Of a DNA stretch of 64,000 nucleotides, positions 26,983 through 37,704 are shown piece by piece; position 1 is the first letter of the stretch; every line of letters starts with the position of its first letter. The stretch is from an uncultured Pseudomonadota bacterium (GTDB lineage Bacteria > Pseudomonadota > Alphaproteobacteria > RF32 > CAG-239): NCBI GenBank assembly GCA_902763535.1, contig CACWSG010000004.1, forward strand, positions 71,568-135,567, read 5' to 3'. A program made the position numbers and the translations under genes. The notes beneath the pieces were generated by a model that was not told the origin of the DNA, searched no databases, and was given only the letters and a program-made list of their open reading frames with translations.

Positions 26983-28908
26983 ATGGTTGCGATTAAACTG
27001 CCGGATGGCAGCATTAAAGAAATGGAGAACGGGGCAAGCGGAGCTGATTTGGCTCAAGCCATAAGCCCTAATTTGGCAAAAGCGGCATTAGCTGTTGAAA
27101 TTAATGGTGAATTAAAAGATTTGACCACTCCTATCACAACCGATTCGACCGTTCGCATTATCACAGCTAAGGACAAAGAAGGTTTGCATATTTTGCGCCA
27201 CACCTGCTCGCACATCATGGCTCAGGCAGTTAAGGAATTGTGGCCGGATGTACAGGTTACCATTGGTCCGGCTATTGACAATGGTTTTTACTATGACTTT
27301 TCGCGACAAGAACCTTTTACGACCGAAGAGTTTGAAAAAATTGAAGCCAAAATGCACGAAATCGTCAAACGCGATGAAAAATTGGAGCGCATTGTTATGC
27401 CGCGTGCCGAAGCTATCAAATTTTTTGAAGATTTGGGCGAAAAATACAAAGCTGAGATTATTCGCGATTTACCCGAAGATGAAACCATCAGCCTGTATCG
27501 TCAAGGTTCGTTTACCGACTTGTGCCGCGGACCTCATGTTCCCTCAACCGGCAAAGTTGGCGATGCTTTCAAATTGATGAAAGTTGCCGGTGCCTATTGG
27601 CGCGGCGATTCGTCCAAAGAAATGTTGCAACGCATTTATGCTACGGCTTGGGCTGACAAGAAAGAATTACAGGCTTATTTAGATATGCTGGAAGAGGCGG
27701 CCAAGCGCGATCACCGCAAATTGGGTCGGGAAATGGATTTGTTCCATTTTGAGCCGGAATATGCCCCCGGTGCCGTTTTTTGGCATGATAAAGGTTATCG
27801 CATTTATCGTAAATTGATTGAATATATGCGTAATCGCCAAGAGCATAACGGCTATGTTGAAATTTGCACTCCGCGCGTTATGGACCGAGTTTTGTGGGAG
27901 ACTTCAGGGCATTGGGAAAAATATGGTGCTCACAACTACTCCGGTCAAACCGAAGACGGCAAGTGGTTTTGTATCAAACCGATGAACTGCCCCGGCGGTG
28001 TTTTGGTCTATAAACAGGGAATTCGTTCTTACCGTGATTTGCCGCTGCGCATGGCTGAGTTCGGCAAAGTCAATCGCTATGAGGCTTCCGGATCTTTGAT
28101 GGGCTTGATGAGAGTTAGAGAATTCACTCAGGATGATGCCCATATTTTCTGCACTCCTGAACAGATGGAAGAAGAATGCATCACCACCCTAAAGTTGATT
28201 TTTGACATTTATAAAGACTTTGGTTTTGACAATGTTAAGATTTATCTGTCCACCCGTCCGGAAAAGCGTATCGGCTCGGATGAGATTTGGGATTTGTGTG
28301 AAAAATCTTTGGCCAATGCTTTGACCACGCATGGTTATGCCTTTGAGATTAACGAGGGCGAGGGGGCTTTTTATGGTCCCAAGCTTGAATTTATCCTAAA
28401 AGATGCCATCGGGCGCGAGTGGCAGTGCGGCACCATTCAGGTTGATATGAATCTGCCTGAGCGCTTTGACATCAGCTACATCGGCGAAGATGGCGAAAAA
28501 CATCAACCGGTGATGTTGCATCGTGCCTTGTTTGGCTCGATTGAACGTTTCTTAGGCATTTTGATTGAGAATCATGCCGGCAAATTGCCTTTGTGGTTGT
28601 CGCCTGAGCAAGTAGTTGTATGCCCGATTGTCAGTGAATTTGATGATTATGCATGCGAGGTTGCTGACACATTACGCAAAGCCGGATTGTTGGTCAGCAC
28701 AGATTTGCGCAATGAAAAAATCAATTACAAAGTTCGTGAACATTCTGTTGCCAAGATTCCGGTTATTGCCGTGGTCGGTGCCAAAGAGCGCGACAACAAA
28801 ACGGTTACCATTCGTCGCATCGGCTCCGAAAAGCAAGAAGTTGTTCCTTTGGATGACTTGGTTAAAATGCTCACTGATGAGGCAAAAATGCCGCACATGG
28901 ATGAATAA
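26983..28908 (+). CDS. thrS: Threonyl-tRNA synthetase
   Basis: 641 residues, full length. Domains: TGS (1-62), editing SAD domain (65-230: HTCSHIMAQAVKELWP, with a conserved Cys in DLCRGPH), class II catalytic core (about 245-535) with zinc ligands Cys in KPMNCPGG, His in QDDAHIFC and His in MLHRALFGSIERF, and the C-terminal anticodon-binding domain (540-641). AAAGG precedes ATG 26983. A rho-independent terminator follows at 28919. Confidence 0.97.
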   Translation: MVAIKLPDGSIKEMENGASGADLAQAISPNLAKAALAVEINGELKDLTTPITTDSTVRIITAKDKEGLHILRHTCSHIMAQAVKELWPDVQVTIGPAIDNGFYYDFSRQEPFTTEEFEKIEAKMHEIVKRDEKLERIVMPRAEAIKFFEDLGEKYKAEIIRDLPEDETISLYRQGSFTDLCRGPHVPSTGKVGDAFKLMKVAGAYWRGDSSKEMLQRIYATAWADKKELQAYLDMLEEAAKRDHRKLGREMDLFHFEPEYAPGAVFWHDKGYRIYRKLIEYMRNRQEHNGYVEICTPRVMDRVLWETSGHWEKYGAHNYSGQTEDGKWFCIKPMNCPGGVLVYKQGIRSYRDLPLRMAEFGKVNRYEASGSLMGLMRVREFTQDDAHIFCTPEQMEEECITTLKLIFDIYKDFGFDNVKIYLSTRPEKRIGSDEIWDLCEKSLANALTTHGYAFEINEGEGAFYGPKLEFILKDAIGREWQCGTIQVDMNLPERFDISYIGEDGEKHQPVMLHRALFGSIERFLGILIENHAGKLPLWLSPEQVVVCPIVSEFDDYACEVADTLRKAGLLVSTDLRNEKINYKVREHSVAKIPVIAVVGAKERDNKTVTIRRIGSEKQEVVPLDDLVKMLTDEAKMPHMDE

Positions 28909-28918
28909 TCACAATCTT

Positions 28919-28951
28919 AAAAGAGCTGCTAAATGCGGCTCTTTTTTTTAT
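28919..28951 (+). terminator. Rho-independent terminator after thrS
   Basis: AAGAGCTGC / GCGGCTCTT (28921-28929 and 28935-28943, one G-T pair), loop TAAAT, followed by a run of seven or more T. Confidence 0.9.
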
Positions 28952-28982
28952 TAGCATTAAATGTTTTTTTATTCCAAAAGCA

Positions 28983-29011
28983 TTGACATTGATTGCAAAA
29001 TGCAATATTTC
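28983..29011 (+). promoter_or_regulatory. eno promoter with dyad operator in the spacer
   Basis: TTGACA (28983-28988) and TATTTC (29006-29011) are 17 bases apart. A perfect inverted repeat ATTGCA-AAA-TGCAAT (28992-29006) fills the spacer, where a bound repressor would exclude RNA polymerase. TATAAT at 29028 lies nearer the gene but lacks a matching -35. Confidence 0.5.
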
Positions 29012-29032
29012 ATAAGCGAAAATATTTTATAA

Positions 29033-30328
<1,296 letters not shown>

Positions 30329-30347
30329 GCTCAGCAATAACTAAATT

Positions 30348-30381
30348 AAAAAAAGCGGCTCATCAAAGAGCCGCTTTTTTT
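30348..30381 (+). terminator. Rho-independent terminator after eno
   Basis: GCGGCTC (30355-30361), loop ATCAAA, GAGCCGC (30368-30374), flanked by A-run and seven T. Confidence 0.92.
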
Positions 30382-30384
30382 GAT

Positions 30385-30418
30385 ATATAAAAAATCCCCT
30401 TTGGCAAACCAAAGGGGA
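30385..30418 (-). terminator. Rho-independent terminator for the minus-strand Cys-rich genes
   Basis: TCCCCTTTGG / CCAAAGGGGA (30395-30404, 30409-30418) with loop CAAA; read on the minus strand it is followed by a T-rich run. It ends the 34928-30427 unit. Confidence 0.88.
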
Positions 30419-30426
30419 AAAGAAAT

Positions 30427-32724
30427 TTAATCTAAAAGTCCAGGATTAAGTCCAGGATTAAACCCACCATCGTCCAGCGGATTTATTTTGCCATATCCGG
30501 CGCCGCTATTGTATGCACTATCGCTGGACCAATCATCGGTATCAGCACCATAGTAATATACACAACGTACATTGCGTGGGCGATCAGCGTCGCCGGTTTG
30601 CCAGCTTTGTGCTACGCCAAACTTAGCCTCGCCGGTACGCGGCAACGGACGATAAAACCAAGTGTAGTCATAATTCTTGATGCCTTTTTTGGTTACCTCA
30701 TTATATGGAGAAACATCGCTCGGACCGGTATAATCATCAATGGTATAACCCATAGTTGAAGCCCATAATGATTCATTGCTAAGGAACGAATATTTTTTTG
30801 TCCCTGTATTGATGAGAAGTGCCGGTTTGTTAACTTGCTTATTCGTTCCAATCCAATTTTTCAAAACATCTTTAACATCATTAAAGAATGTCCGAGTATT
30901 AGCTATTTCGGTAGACCCGCTTCGCACATCAAGAGAGTCATACCGTAATCTGATAGGCAACAGACCTGAAGCGGCATTTATATACTCCATATCCTCAAAA
31001 GATTTTGCTGCTCTGATTTTGGCTCCGATAGCCTTCAGTTCGGTTTTCAATGTTGCCGGATTAGCAGTCAAAAGCGGATTGGTTCCGCCGCTAATCGCTT
31101 TCATTATGGTTGGAGTATTAATACCGATTAAGTTAACTTTTATATCTTGCTTGTTTGAGCTGTGTTTTGGATCATAGTTGTACTTGGCAACAAAACGAGC
31201 TGCTGCTGCCAAACCGGCATTTACCTTTTCGATATTGTCGCCTAAAACACCCAAATCGCCGATTGATGGCAGAAACCAATAATTTCCTGCCGGATCATAA
31301 TAGGTTGATCCCCAACCCCCAAAGTCAAAGGCCATTTCATAAACAAGTGGTTCAGGACCATCACCGCCTGCCACTCCTCCCATAACATTACAAGTGTTAC
31401 CACACATTGTTACATCATGACTATATTCATAAGAAGCTAGGGTAGAAGGATTGAGCCTGTCTCTATTCATCATCATACATCTGGTCGCTGCTGCAGTTTC
31501 AACCTTTGTGCCTCGAGTCGTAAACGTGCCGGTACAAAAACGACCATAACAACCTGCAGCCTCTCGCTCAGCTGAGGTGGCAGGCCTTTCTGATATTATT
31601 TTATTTTGGTTATCTTTTGCCCATTCATAAAGCTTTCTGGTATCAGCATAACCGCCTACTGACTTTTTCGTTGAGCGATAATCCAAAGCTGCTTGTTTGC
31701 AACGTTGCACCTGAGCACAATCAGAACTCAACGGTTTGAAAATTTCACTTCCTAATTTATAATCCTCAAATCGCAACAATTTTTGCGTTCCTGAAGCATC
31801 AATATAAGGCTCAAAAGCTGTCGTCTGAATCTTGATATCTTCAACAGTTAAACCGGAAAACGGTTTGATGGAATTGTATGCCGGACCTTCACCATTGTTA
31901 CTGTCTTTCAGCTCAACCATTTTTTTGAAAAATGCTTTGGGGGTTTCTTCCAAATTAAATTTCTTGTTTTTGAGGGCAGCGCCGGAAAGCTGGAATTCTG
32001 TTCTGGCATTGTAATTACATTCACAACTGTCATAATCAATCAATGTATTAACATTTGGTGCCGGCGTACCGATAGAATATTCAGTTGTAGTATTGTTAAT
32101 CAAGACAGCTGTCGGAAAATCCATTTTAACCTTTTCATATTTAAGTTGAAATGATTGAGGTGCTCCGCTGGTGTCCAGTTTTTGAGCTACCCCTGGAAAC
32201 TTTACAGTAGAAGGAACTTCTTTGGTTTCCTTTTGATAAAGATCTGTTGGATTAACTTTGTAAAACGGCTCAACGATTTTATAGGTCGAGTTGGTTATAG
32301 TTGTAGAATGCAACAAATCTTGTTCTCTGGTTCTAACCGCAGGAACCATGCTTCCACCTTCCAACTCAACTGCCAATTTGTTTTCAGGGTCAAACACCAC
32401 AGCTTTCGGCATAACCCCTTCGGGGACTTTATCCAAATCATAATAGCATCGTTTGTCGTCAAACAATATGTCACCGGCCTCACAAACTTTAGACTTACTG
32501 CGATAACAATAAACTTTGCTGTCATCAAAAGGACACTTTAAAGTAGGATATGAGCAATTATTTCCACTGTCATCACATCCGCAATTAGTTTTTGTCAACA
32601 CATAGCCCATGTCAGCACACTTTTCAGTGGTATTAACCGTATCACAATCCGGAGTAGCTGCATAAGCCATATTCAAAACCATTGAGGTTGATAATGCCGT
32701 AAATGTCATAAATATCTTTTTCAT
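30427..32724 (-). CDS. Large Cys-rich exported protein, copy with one Cys module
   Basis: 765 residues with a signal peptide (1-22, ending MAYA). The N-terminal region holds one Cys module: C36-ADMGYVLTKTN-C48, then KCPFDDSKVYC (C64-C73), then CEAGDILFDDKRC. A long middle region follows, with scattered Cys pairs (YDSCECNYN), and near residue 480 the motif YWFLPSIGDL, which recalls the W-x-LP-S segment of Lcl/FISUMP-type C-terminal domains. It lacks membrane helices after the signal. It is a paralogue of the next gene upstream, 17 bases away, and both end at a shared terminator. Surface or secreted location is inferred. Function unknown. Confidence 0.65.
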   Translation of the reverse strand: MKKIFMTFTALSTSMVLNMAYAATPDCDTVNTTEKCADMGYVLTKTNCGCDDSGNNCSYPTLKCPFDDSKVYCYRSKSKVCEAGDILFDDKRCYYDLDKVPEGVMPKAVVFDPENKLAVELEGGSMVPAVRTREQDLLHSTTITNSTYKIVEPFYKVNPTDLYQKETKEVPSTVKFPGVAQKLDTSGAPQSFQLKYEKVKMDFPTAVLINNTTTEYSIGTPAPNVNTLIDYDSCECNYNARTEFQLSGAALKNKKFNLEETPKAFFKKMVELKDSNNGEGPAYNSIKPFSGLTVEDIKIQTTAFEPYIDASGTQKLLRFEDYKLGSEIFKPLSSDCAQVQRCKQAALDYRSTKKSVGGYADTRKLYEWAKDNQNKIISERPATSAEREAAGCYGRFCTGTFTTRGTKVETAAATRCMMMNRDRLNPSTLASYEYSHDVTMCGNTCNVMGGVAGGDGPEPLVYEMAFDFGGWGSTYYDPAGNYWFLPSIGDLGVLGDNIEKVNAGLAAAARFVAKYNYDPKHSSNKQDIKVNLIGINTPTIMKAISGGTNPLLTANPATLKTELKAIGAKIRAAKSFEDMEYINAASGLLPIRLRYDSLDVRSGSTEIANTRTFFNDVKDVLKNWIGTNKQVNKPALLINTGTKKYSFLSNESLWASTMGYTIDDYTGPSDVSPYNEVTKKGIKNYDYTWFYRPLPRTGEAKFGVAQSWQTGDADRPRNVRCVYYYGADTDDWSSDSAYNSGAGYGKINPLDDGGFNPGLNPGLLD

Positions 32725-32741
32725 TTTTAAATCCTCCTTAA

Positions 32742-34928
32742 TTATAAGCCTTTCTTATCGAGACTATCATGGAACGAACTGGCAGAAATGCCGCTAAATG
32801 CTGATACGCTCATAGTTGCTTCATTAGATAAATCGACTCCCGGCACAATTTTTTCTCTTGCCTCAATGATTGAGCTGAATCGTGAGGGTCTTGAAACGGC
32901 AGGAACAGCAGGATCACTGTCGCCGCAAATGCTCTTCTTGCCAACTTTTGCAACATTTTCATATTGCGAAGCATCAACACCAACCAAAGTTACACAGTGT
33001 ACCACATCGCCGAGTAAAGATAATTGTAAATCCCAAGAGTATGTTACATCACCTTTATCACGATCGGTGGCATTACTACCTCTTTGAAGAGGACACATAA
33101 CACCGGTGGTTGTACCGCTACTGTTGGACAAATACATCGCTGAGGTAATTGTTCTGCCCAACTCTCTTTTCATCAATACCTCAGGGCTCTTTACATTAGC
33201 AAGATTTTGTCCGTTAAATCCGCTCGGGAATACCGAAGTTTGAGAAGCGGCGGCAAGCAAAGCCTGACGATATTTTTCCAACATTTCCGAATCTTCCATC
33301 AGGTTTTTGATATCGCCCGGAGCCGGCAAAAACCAATCTTGTCCACCCGAGGTACGACCAACACACAGCTTTGCTGCTTCACTGCTTAAACCTATTTTGC
33401 GGGTAGCCGCAGCTCCGCTGGGAGCAGGCGCAAAGGATACAACTCCGTTTGCATTTATGCTGGTCATGCGTGGATTGATAAATCCGCTATTAAGTTCTTT
33501 AATCCTCATCATCGGGAATTGCTCAACCTTTTTCATACCGCAACTGCAGTTATAGATGGTCCTTGATGGTAATACACTAGTGGACTGGAAAGTTTCAGAT
33601 AATTCCGCAACTGTTTGAGGTACGGTTGCACCGCGTAAACCAAAGTTTTCCACAACATGCGGTTTGGCATAATTCTGAGCAAGCAAAGGTTTAACTTTAA
33701 CAATCGGTCTGAATTTGTTTGTGCTGGCATCAATATATGGAGATGCACAGTTGCCGCTGCGCAAGTCTTTACAAATAAGCATTAAACCGGCTGCGGCTGT
33801 TTGAGTTGCCGCGTTAGGTATTTTGGGGGTTATAGGAGAACTCCTCGTCCAAGTAACATTCAGTTTATCTGTCGGCAAACTATTCATATACGGCAACCAT
33901 GTTTGACCGGTAACCGCCGGACTATATACCGACTTTTTCAATTCACGCATAGCATAAATTTCACGTAAAACATTCTCCTTTAACTTAGTAAAGTTTTCAG
34001 AGCTTATGGTTGCGGGGCTAATATCGCACACATCTTCCAACAACTGCTCCATCGCCGTTACATTACATACCGGAACATAACGGTCAATATTGATATTAAA
34101 AGCACCATTGTTCGCCAGCAGATTGGTAATATAGTAGCCATTGTTGCTGGTGGTTGTGGTGTAATATCCGCCGCTGGTGGCAACACCGGCATTGCTAAAA
34201 GTCTGGTCATAATCATTTATGCTGAAAACATTGCCGTATGGAACTTCAACCTCAGAAAACGGCGCACCGTTACAATCCTTAACTTCATTGGTTACTGCGG
34301 AAAATAATCCTGTTGCACTGCTGGTTTTTTTCTCACAAACAATACCGGATTGTACACCGACATTGCGCCATACAATTTGTCCCGAGTGCCCACCAATATT
34401 GCGTACATAATTCTCGCCGGAATAAGCCGAACCATAGAATGACAAATCAATTGCCACCTTGTCGTTCAACATAAATCCGATAGGAGTTTTGCCATTGGCA
34501 TCGCTGCCTTTCCAGCAGCCTATGTTATTGTTGGCATCAGTATATAATGTGTCACCGGCAACGCAGTTATAGCCGCCGCAATAGAACTTATCATCATCAA
34601 ACGGACAGGCCAAACGAGTATGAGTGCGCTCGCACTCTTCAGCAGTGCGGTTATACCCTAAAGCATCACAATCACGCGTGCTGCAAGTCATGGATTCGTT
34701 ACCGGGCACGCTTTCCGGAACATTAGCACTATCGCCGCAGAACAACGCTTGTTCATTAAACGGACATTTAATCGCTTTATACCCCTTACATTCATTGGCA
34801 GTTTGGTTAAAACCCAATTGCGCACAAGTCGGATGAGATGATCCGCAATTAAAAGTTGTTGCCAAAGCCGAAAAAGGCGTCAGTAAAGCTACTGCACCCA
34901 AAACTCCCATGTTCAGCTGTTTCACCAT
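32742..34928 (-). CDS. Large Cys-rich exported protein, copy with two Cys modules
   Basis: 728 residues; signal peptide about 1-24 (ending SALA). Two tandem Cys modules: C35-AQLGFNQTANE-C47 with KCPFNEQALFC (C55-C64), and C87-DALGYNRTAEE-C99 with ACPFDDDKFYC (C108-C117). Then CVAGDTLYTDANNNIGC. Around residue 530 is DWFLPAPGDI, matching YWFLPSIGDL of the paralogue; a YNCSCGMKK motif parallels YDSCECNYN there. The middle is Gly/Asn/Tyr-rich. AAAGGAG precedes the ATG. A lineage-specific exported protein family; no known function recognised. Confidence 0.65.
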   Translation of the reverse strand: MVKQLNMGVLGAVALLTPFSALATTFNCGSSHPTCAQLGFNQTANECKGYKAIKCPFNEQALFCGDSANVPESVPGNESMTCSTRDCDALGYNRTAEECERTHTRLACPFDDDKFYCGGYNCVAGDTLYTDANNNIGCWKGSDANGKTPIGFMLNDKVAIDLSFYGSAYSGENYVRNIGGHSGQIVWRNVGVQSGIVCEKKTSSATGLFSAVTNEVKDCNGAPFSEVEVPYGNVFSINDYDQTFSNAGVATSGGYYTTTTSNNGYYITNLLANNGAFNINIDRYVPVCNVTAMEQLLEDVCDISPATISSENFTKLKENVLREIYAMRELKKSVYSPAVTGQTWLPYMNSLPTDKLNVTWTRSSPITPKIPNAATQTAAAGLMLICKDLRSGNCASPYIDASTNKFRPIVKVKPLLAQNYAKPHVVENFGLRGATVPQTVAELSETFQSTSVLPSRTIYNCSCGMKKVEQFPMMRIKELNSGFINPRMTSINANGVVSFAPAPSGAAATRKIGLSSEAAKLCVGRTSGGQDWFLPAPGDIKNLMEDSEMLEKYRQALLAAASQTSVFPSGFNGQNLANVKSPEVLMKRELGRTITSAMYLSNSSGTTTGVMCPLQRGSNATDRDKGDVTYSWDLQLSLLGDVVHCVTLVGVDASQYENVAKVGKKSICGDSDPAVPAVSRPSRFSSIIEAREKIVPGVDLSNEATMSVSAFSGISASSFHDSLDKKGL

Positions 34929-34965
34929 AATAAATCTCCTTTATCACGCCAACAGCCAAACCTCC

Positions 34966-35015
34966 AATTTGACTGTGTGCAGTTTTACGTACAAAAAATA
35001 TATAAATTTGACTGT
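34966..35015. repeat. Direct repeat upstream of the Cys-rich gene pair
   Basis: AATTTGACTGT occurs at 34966-34976 and again at 35005-35015, 39 bases apart, in the upstream region of the minus-strand unit. Spacing near four helical turns would suit two regulator molecules on one face. No convincing promoter was placed. Confidence 0.4.
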
Positions 35016-35126
35016 ATCAAATCTACACGCTAAAACAAGTGTAAAACAAATTTATACCATAAGCAAGATTTTTTTGTGTTATTGGATAATATTTCATTTT
35101 TCTGTCACAAAACTTTTTTATGGTGT

Positions 35127-35162
35127 GCAAAAAAAGTGCTTCAACTTTGGTGAAGCACTTGA
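35127..35162 (-). terminator. Rho-independent terminator after serS
   Basis: AAGTGCTTCA / TGAAGCACTT (35134-35143, 35151-35160), loop ACTTTGG; on the minus strand a run of about seven T follows. It lies 12 bases after the serS stop. Confidence 0.92.
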
Positions 35163-35171
35163 ATTTTAATG

Positions 35172-36446
35172 TTATTTTCCTATTACTTTTTTCCCACCCA
35201 TATAAGGATGTAATTTAGGCGGAATATTGACCGTGCCGTCAGCATTTTGATGATTTTCGATAAACGGCACCAAAGCGCGCGGAGTAGCTATACCCGTATT
35301 GTTCAAGGTATGAACAAACTTAACTTTGCCGTCGGCATTTTCTCTATATCGCAAATTGGTGCGTCTTGCCTGCCAATCGGTAATGTTGGAGCAGGAATGC
35401 GTTTCACGATAGCAATTTTGAGACGGCACCCAAGCTTCCAAGTCATACTGGCGATATTTAGGCGCACCCATGTCTCCGGTGCAAATGTCCAAAACCTGAT
35501 AAGGAATTTCCAAATCTTGCAAAATTTCTTCCGATATTTGTAACAATTTTTGGTGCCATTTTTCGCTTTCGTTAATGTCGTTTTTGCAAATAACGAATTG
35601 TTCGGTTTTCATAAACTGGTGCACTCTTACCAGTCCGCGGGTATCTTTACCGGCGGCACCGGCCTCGCGGCGAAAACACGGCGAAAATCCGGCATATAAA
35701 ATCGGCAACTGATTCTCGGATAAAATCTCATCGGCGTGCATTGAGTTCAAAATCAATTCCGCAGTGCCCGAGAGATAAATGTCATCGGCCGGCATATAAT
35801 AAATTTCATCGCGCGAAAACGGCAAATAGCCTTGTCCGTAAAGCGGTTTTTCTTTGGAAATTGACGGAACCGTAATTACCGTAAAACCGTTGTTGCGCAA
35901 CTTGTCTAACACCATCATATGCATGGCCAATTCCAGTTTGGCCAAATCATTTTTTATGGCATAAGTTCTGGTGCCGGAAATACGGGCAATTCGCTCCATT
36001 TCTCCCCAATCGTTGAACTCCATCAGCTCAATATGGTCGCGCGGCGTAAAGTCAAATTTTCTCGGTTCGCCCCACTTGCGAATAACCACATTTTCGGAAT
36101 CATCTTTGCCGTCAGGACAATCGGCACTCGGCATATTGGGCAGTCCCAACATCATCAAATCATATTCAGCCTGAGCCTTGTCCAGCTCGACCTGCTTTTC
36201 TTTCATTTCTTCGCCGATTTGTTTGCTCTTGGCGATAATTGCGGCTTTTTCTTCCGCCGGTGCTGATTTGATGGCATTACTGAGCTTGTTTTTTTCTTCC
36301 GATCCGGCTTGAACGGCAGTTTTTAGCTTGTTAAGCTCTTTATATTGATTGATAAGAGCATCAATCTTGGCGGCCTCATAACCCTTGCGGCCGAGCGATT
36401 TTTTAACTTCATCAGTGTGTTCGACAATATATTTGATATCCGGCAT
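35172..36446 (-). CDS. serS: Seryl-tRNA synthetase
   Basis: 424 residues from ATG 36446 (MPDIKYIVEHTDEVKKSL, the normal SerRS N-terminus, with AGGA upstream); an in-frame start at 36503 adds 19 residues not expected in the family. The N-terminal long coiled-coil arm (about 25-100) binds the tRNA-Ser long arm. Class II motifs include SPCFRREAGAAGKDTRGLVRVHQF (motif 2 region), TETHSCSNITDWQ-type serine pocket ETHSCSNITDWQARR and the motif 3 region LNNTGIATPRALVPFIENHQ. Divergent from trpS. Confidence 0.97.
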   Translation of the reverse strand: MPDIKYIVEHTDEVKKSLGRKGYEAAKIDALINQYKELNKLKTAVQAGSEEKNKLSNAIKSAPAEEKAAIIAKSKQIGEEMKEKQVELDKAQAEYDLMMLGLPNMPSADCPDGKDDSENVVIRKWGEPRKFDFTPRDHIELMEFNDWGEMERIARISGTRTYAIKNDLAKLELAMHMMVLDKLRNNGFTVITVPSISKEKPLYGQGYLPFSRDEIYYMPADDIYLSGTAELILNSMHADEILSENQLPILYAGFSPCFRREAGAAGKDTRGLVRVHQFMKTEQFVICKNDINESEKWHQKLLQISEEILQDLEIPYQVLDICTGDMGAPKYRQYDLEAWVPSQNCYRETHSCSNITDWQARRTNLRYRENADGKVKFVHTLNNTGIATPRALVPFIENHQNADGTVNIPPKLHPYMGGKKVIGK

Positions 36447-36547
36447 AACTGTTATAATCCTATAAATTAAATGTTGATTTAAATCTTGCGCTATGTTAAG
36501 CATAACTCAAAATAATTTCAACAGAAAATTAAAAAGGTAACAATTTA

Positions 36548-37552
36548 ATGTTTGAAGATAAGACAGTTTTGACAGGAGTAAAACCTACCGGAACCCCGCA
36601 TTTGGGCAACTATATGGCGGTTATTTCTCCGGCTATCAAAATCGGCAGTACCGCTAAAAATCATTATATGTTTATCGCCGATTATCATGCCATCAATGCC
36701 GAAAAAGATCCGGCTGTTTTGCGGCAAAAATGTCAGGAAATTGCCTGTGGTTATTTGGCTTGCGGGCTCAATCCCGATCACTCGGTGTTCTATCGTCAAT
36801 CAGATGTGCCGGAAATTTTGGAGTTTACCACCATTTTGTATGCTTATACGCCTAAAGGTTTTATGAACAAGGCTCATGCTTACAAAGCTTTTGTTGATAA
36901 AAATCGTGCCGCACAAAAACCCGATGATGACGGCATTAATATGGGACTTTATACTTATCCCGTGCTTATGGCGTCCGATATTTTATCATTTGATACCGAT
37001 GTTGTTCCGGTTGGTAAAGATCAGGTCCAACATGTTGAAATTGCGCGCGATATTGCCGGAATTATCAATGCTCATTATAATCGTGAAATATTGCATCTCC
37101 CCGAATATTATCTAAAAGAGAATATCGCAATCATTCCCGGAGTTGACGGGCGCAAAATGAGCAAATCTTATGATAATGTCATTCCTTTGTTTGCAGATGA
37201 TGCTACCATAAAAAAAGCAGTTTATTCCATAAAAACGGATTCGCGCTCACTGGAAGAGCCTAAAGATCCGGATTCTGTTTTGGTTTATCAGATTTATAAA
37301 GCCGTTGCTTCTGATGAGCAGGTTAAAGAGATGGCTGACGGTCTGCAACAAGGCAAATTAGGCTATGGCCACATTAAAGCCATGTTGCTCGAGGCTATCG
37401 TCAATCTTGTTAAAGAGCCGCGTGAAAAATACAACTATTATATGGCACATTTTGATGAAGTTGAGGGAATGTTGCAAAATGGTGCCGCAAAGGCTCGCCC
37501 GATTGCCCGACGCACACTTGACAGACTGAAAGATGCCGTTTTCGGTCGTTAG
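36548..37552 (+). CDS. trpS: Tryptophanyl-tRNA synthetase
   Basis: 334 residues, typical bacterial size. Class I: TGVKPTGTPHLGNYMAVI has the HIGH-type HLGN motif, PVLMASDILSFDTDVVPVG and DQVQHVEIARDIA are the Trp/ATP site, and GVDGRKMSKSYDNVIPLF carries the intact KMSKS. AAAAAGG lies ten bases upstream. A 228-base gap with the ileS leader follows. Confidence 0.97.
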   Translation: MFEDKTVLTGVKPTGTPHLGNYMAVISPAIKIGSTAKNHYMFIADYHAINAEKDPAVLRQKCQEIACGYLACGLNPDHSVFYRQSDVPEILEFTTILYAYTPKGFMNKAHAYKAFVDKNRAAQKPDDDGINMGLYTYPVLMASDILSFDTDVVPVGKDQVQHVEIARDIAGIINAHYNREILHLPEYYLKENIAIIPGVDGRKMSKSYDNVIPLFADDATIKKAVYSIKTDSRSLEEPKDPDSVLVYQIYKAVASDEQVKEMADGLQQGKLGYGHIKAMLLEAIVNLVKEPREKYNYYMAHFDEVEGMLQNGAAKARPIARRTLDRLKDAVFGR

Positions 37553-37656
37553 CTTTTGTCTTGCACATGAAATAATTTGCCATAAGTATCTTGACTCTTG
37601 GCTTTGGCTGTATTAAAGTCCTCATCGAATAATGACTTTATTTTGAAGGCAATAAA

Positions 37657-37704
37657 ATGTTGAAGCACAAAATATTCATATCATCAATTACCATTATCCC
37701 TTAA
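37657..37704 (+). CDS. Isoleucine-rich leader peptide of ileS (15 residues)
   Basis: ATG 37657 to TAA 37702-37704 encodes MLKHKIFISSITIIP. Five of 15 residues are Ile, using all three Ile codons (ATA twice, ATT twice, ATC once). GAAGG is placed eight bases before the ATG. The reading frame overlaps the 5' arm of the terminator-like hairpin (37663-37718) and ends 76 bases before ileS. The composition, size, own ribosome site and position before an isoleucyl-tRNA synthetase gene are what an amino-acid attenuator needs. No database search was possible. Confidence 0.7.
   Translation: MLKHKIFISSITIIP

Noticed and set aside
34909-35169. 86-codon plus-strand open frame in the intergenic region
   Set aside because: It overlaps the start of the Cys-rich gene and the serS terminator, has no ribosome site and a composition of random AT-rich sequence.
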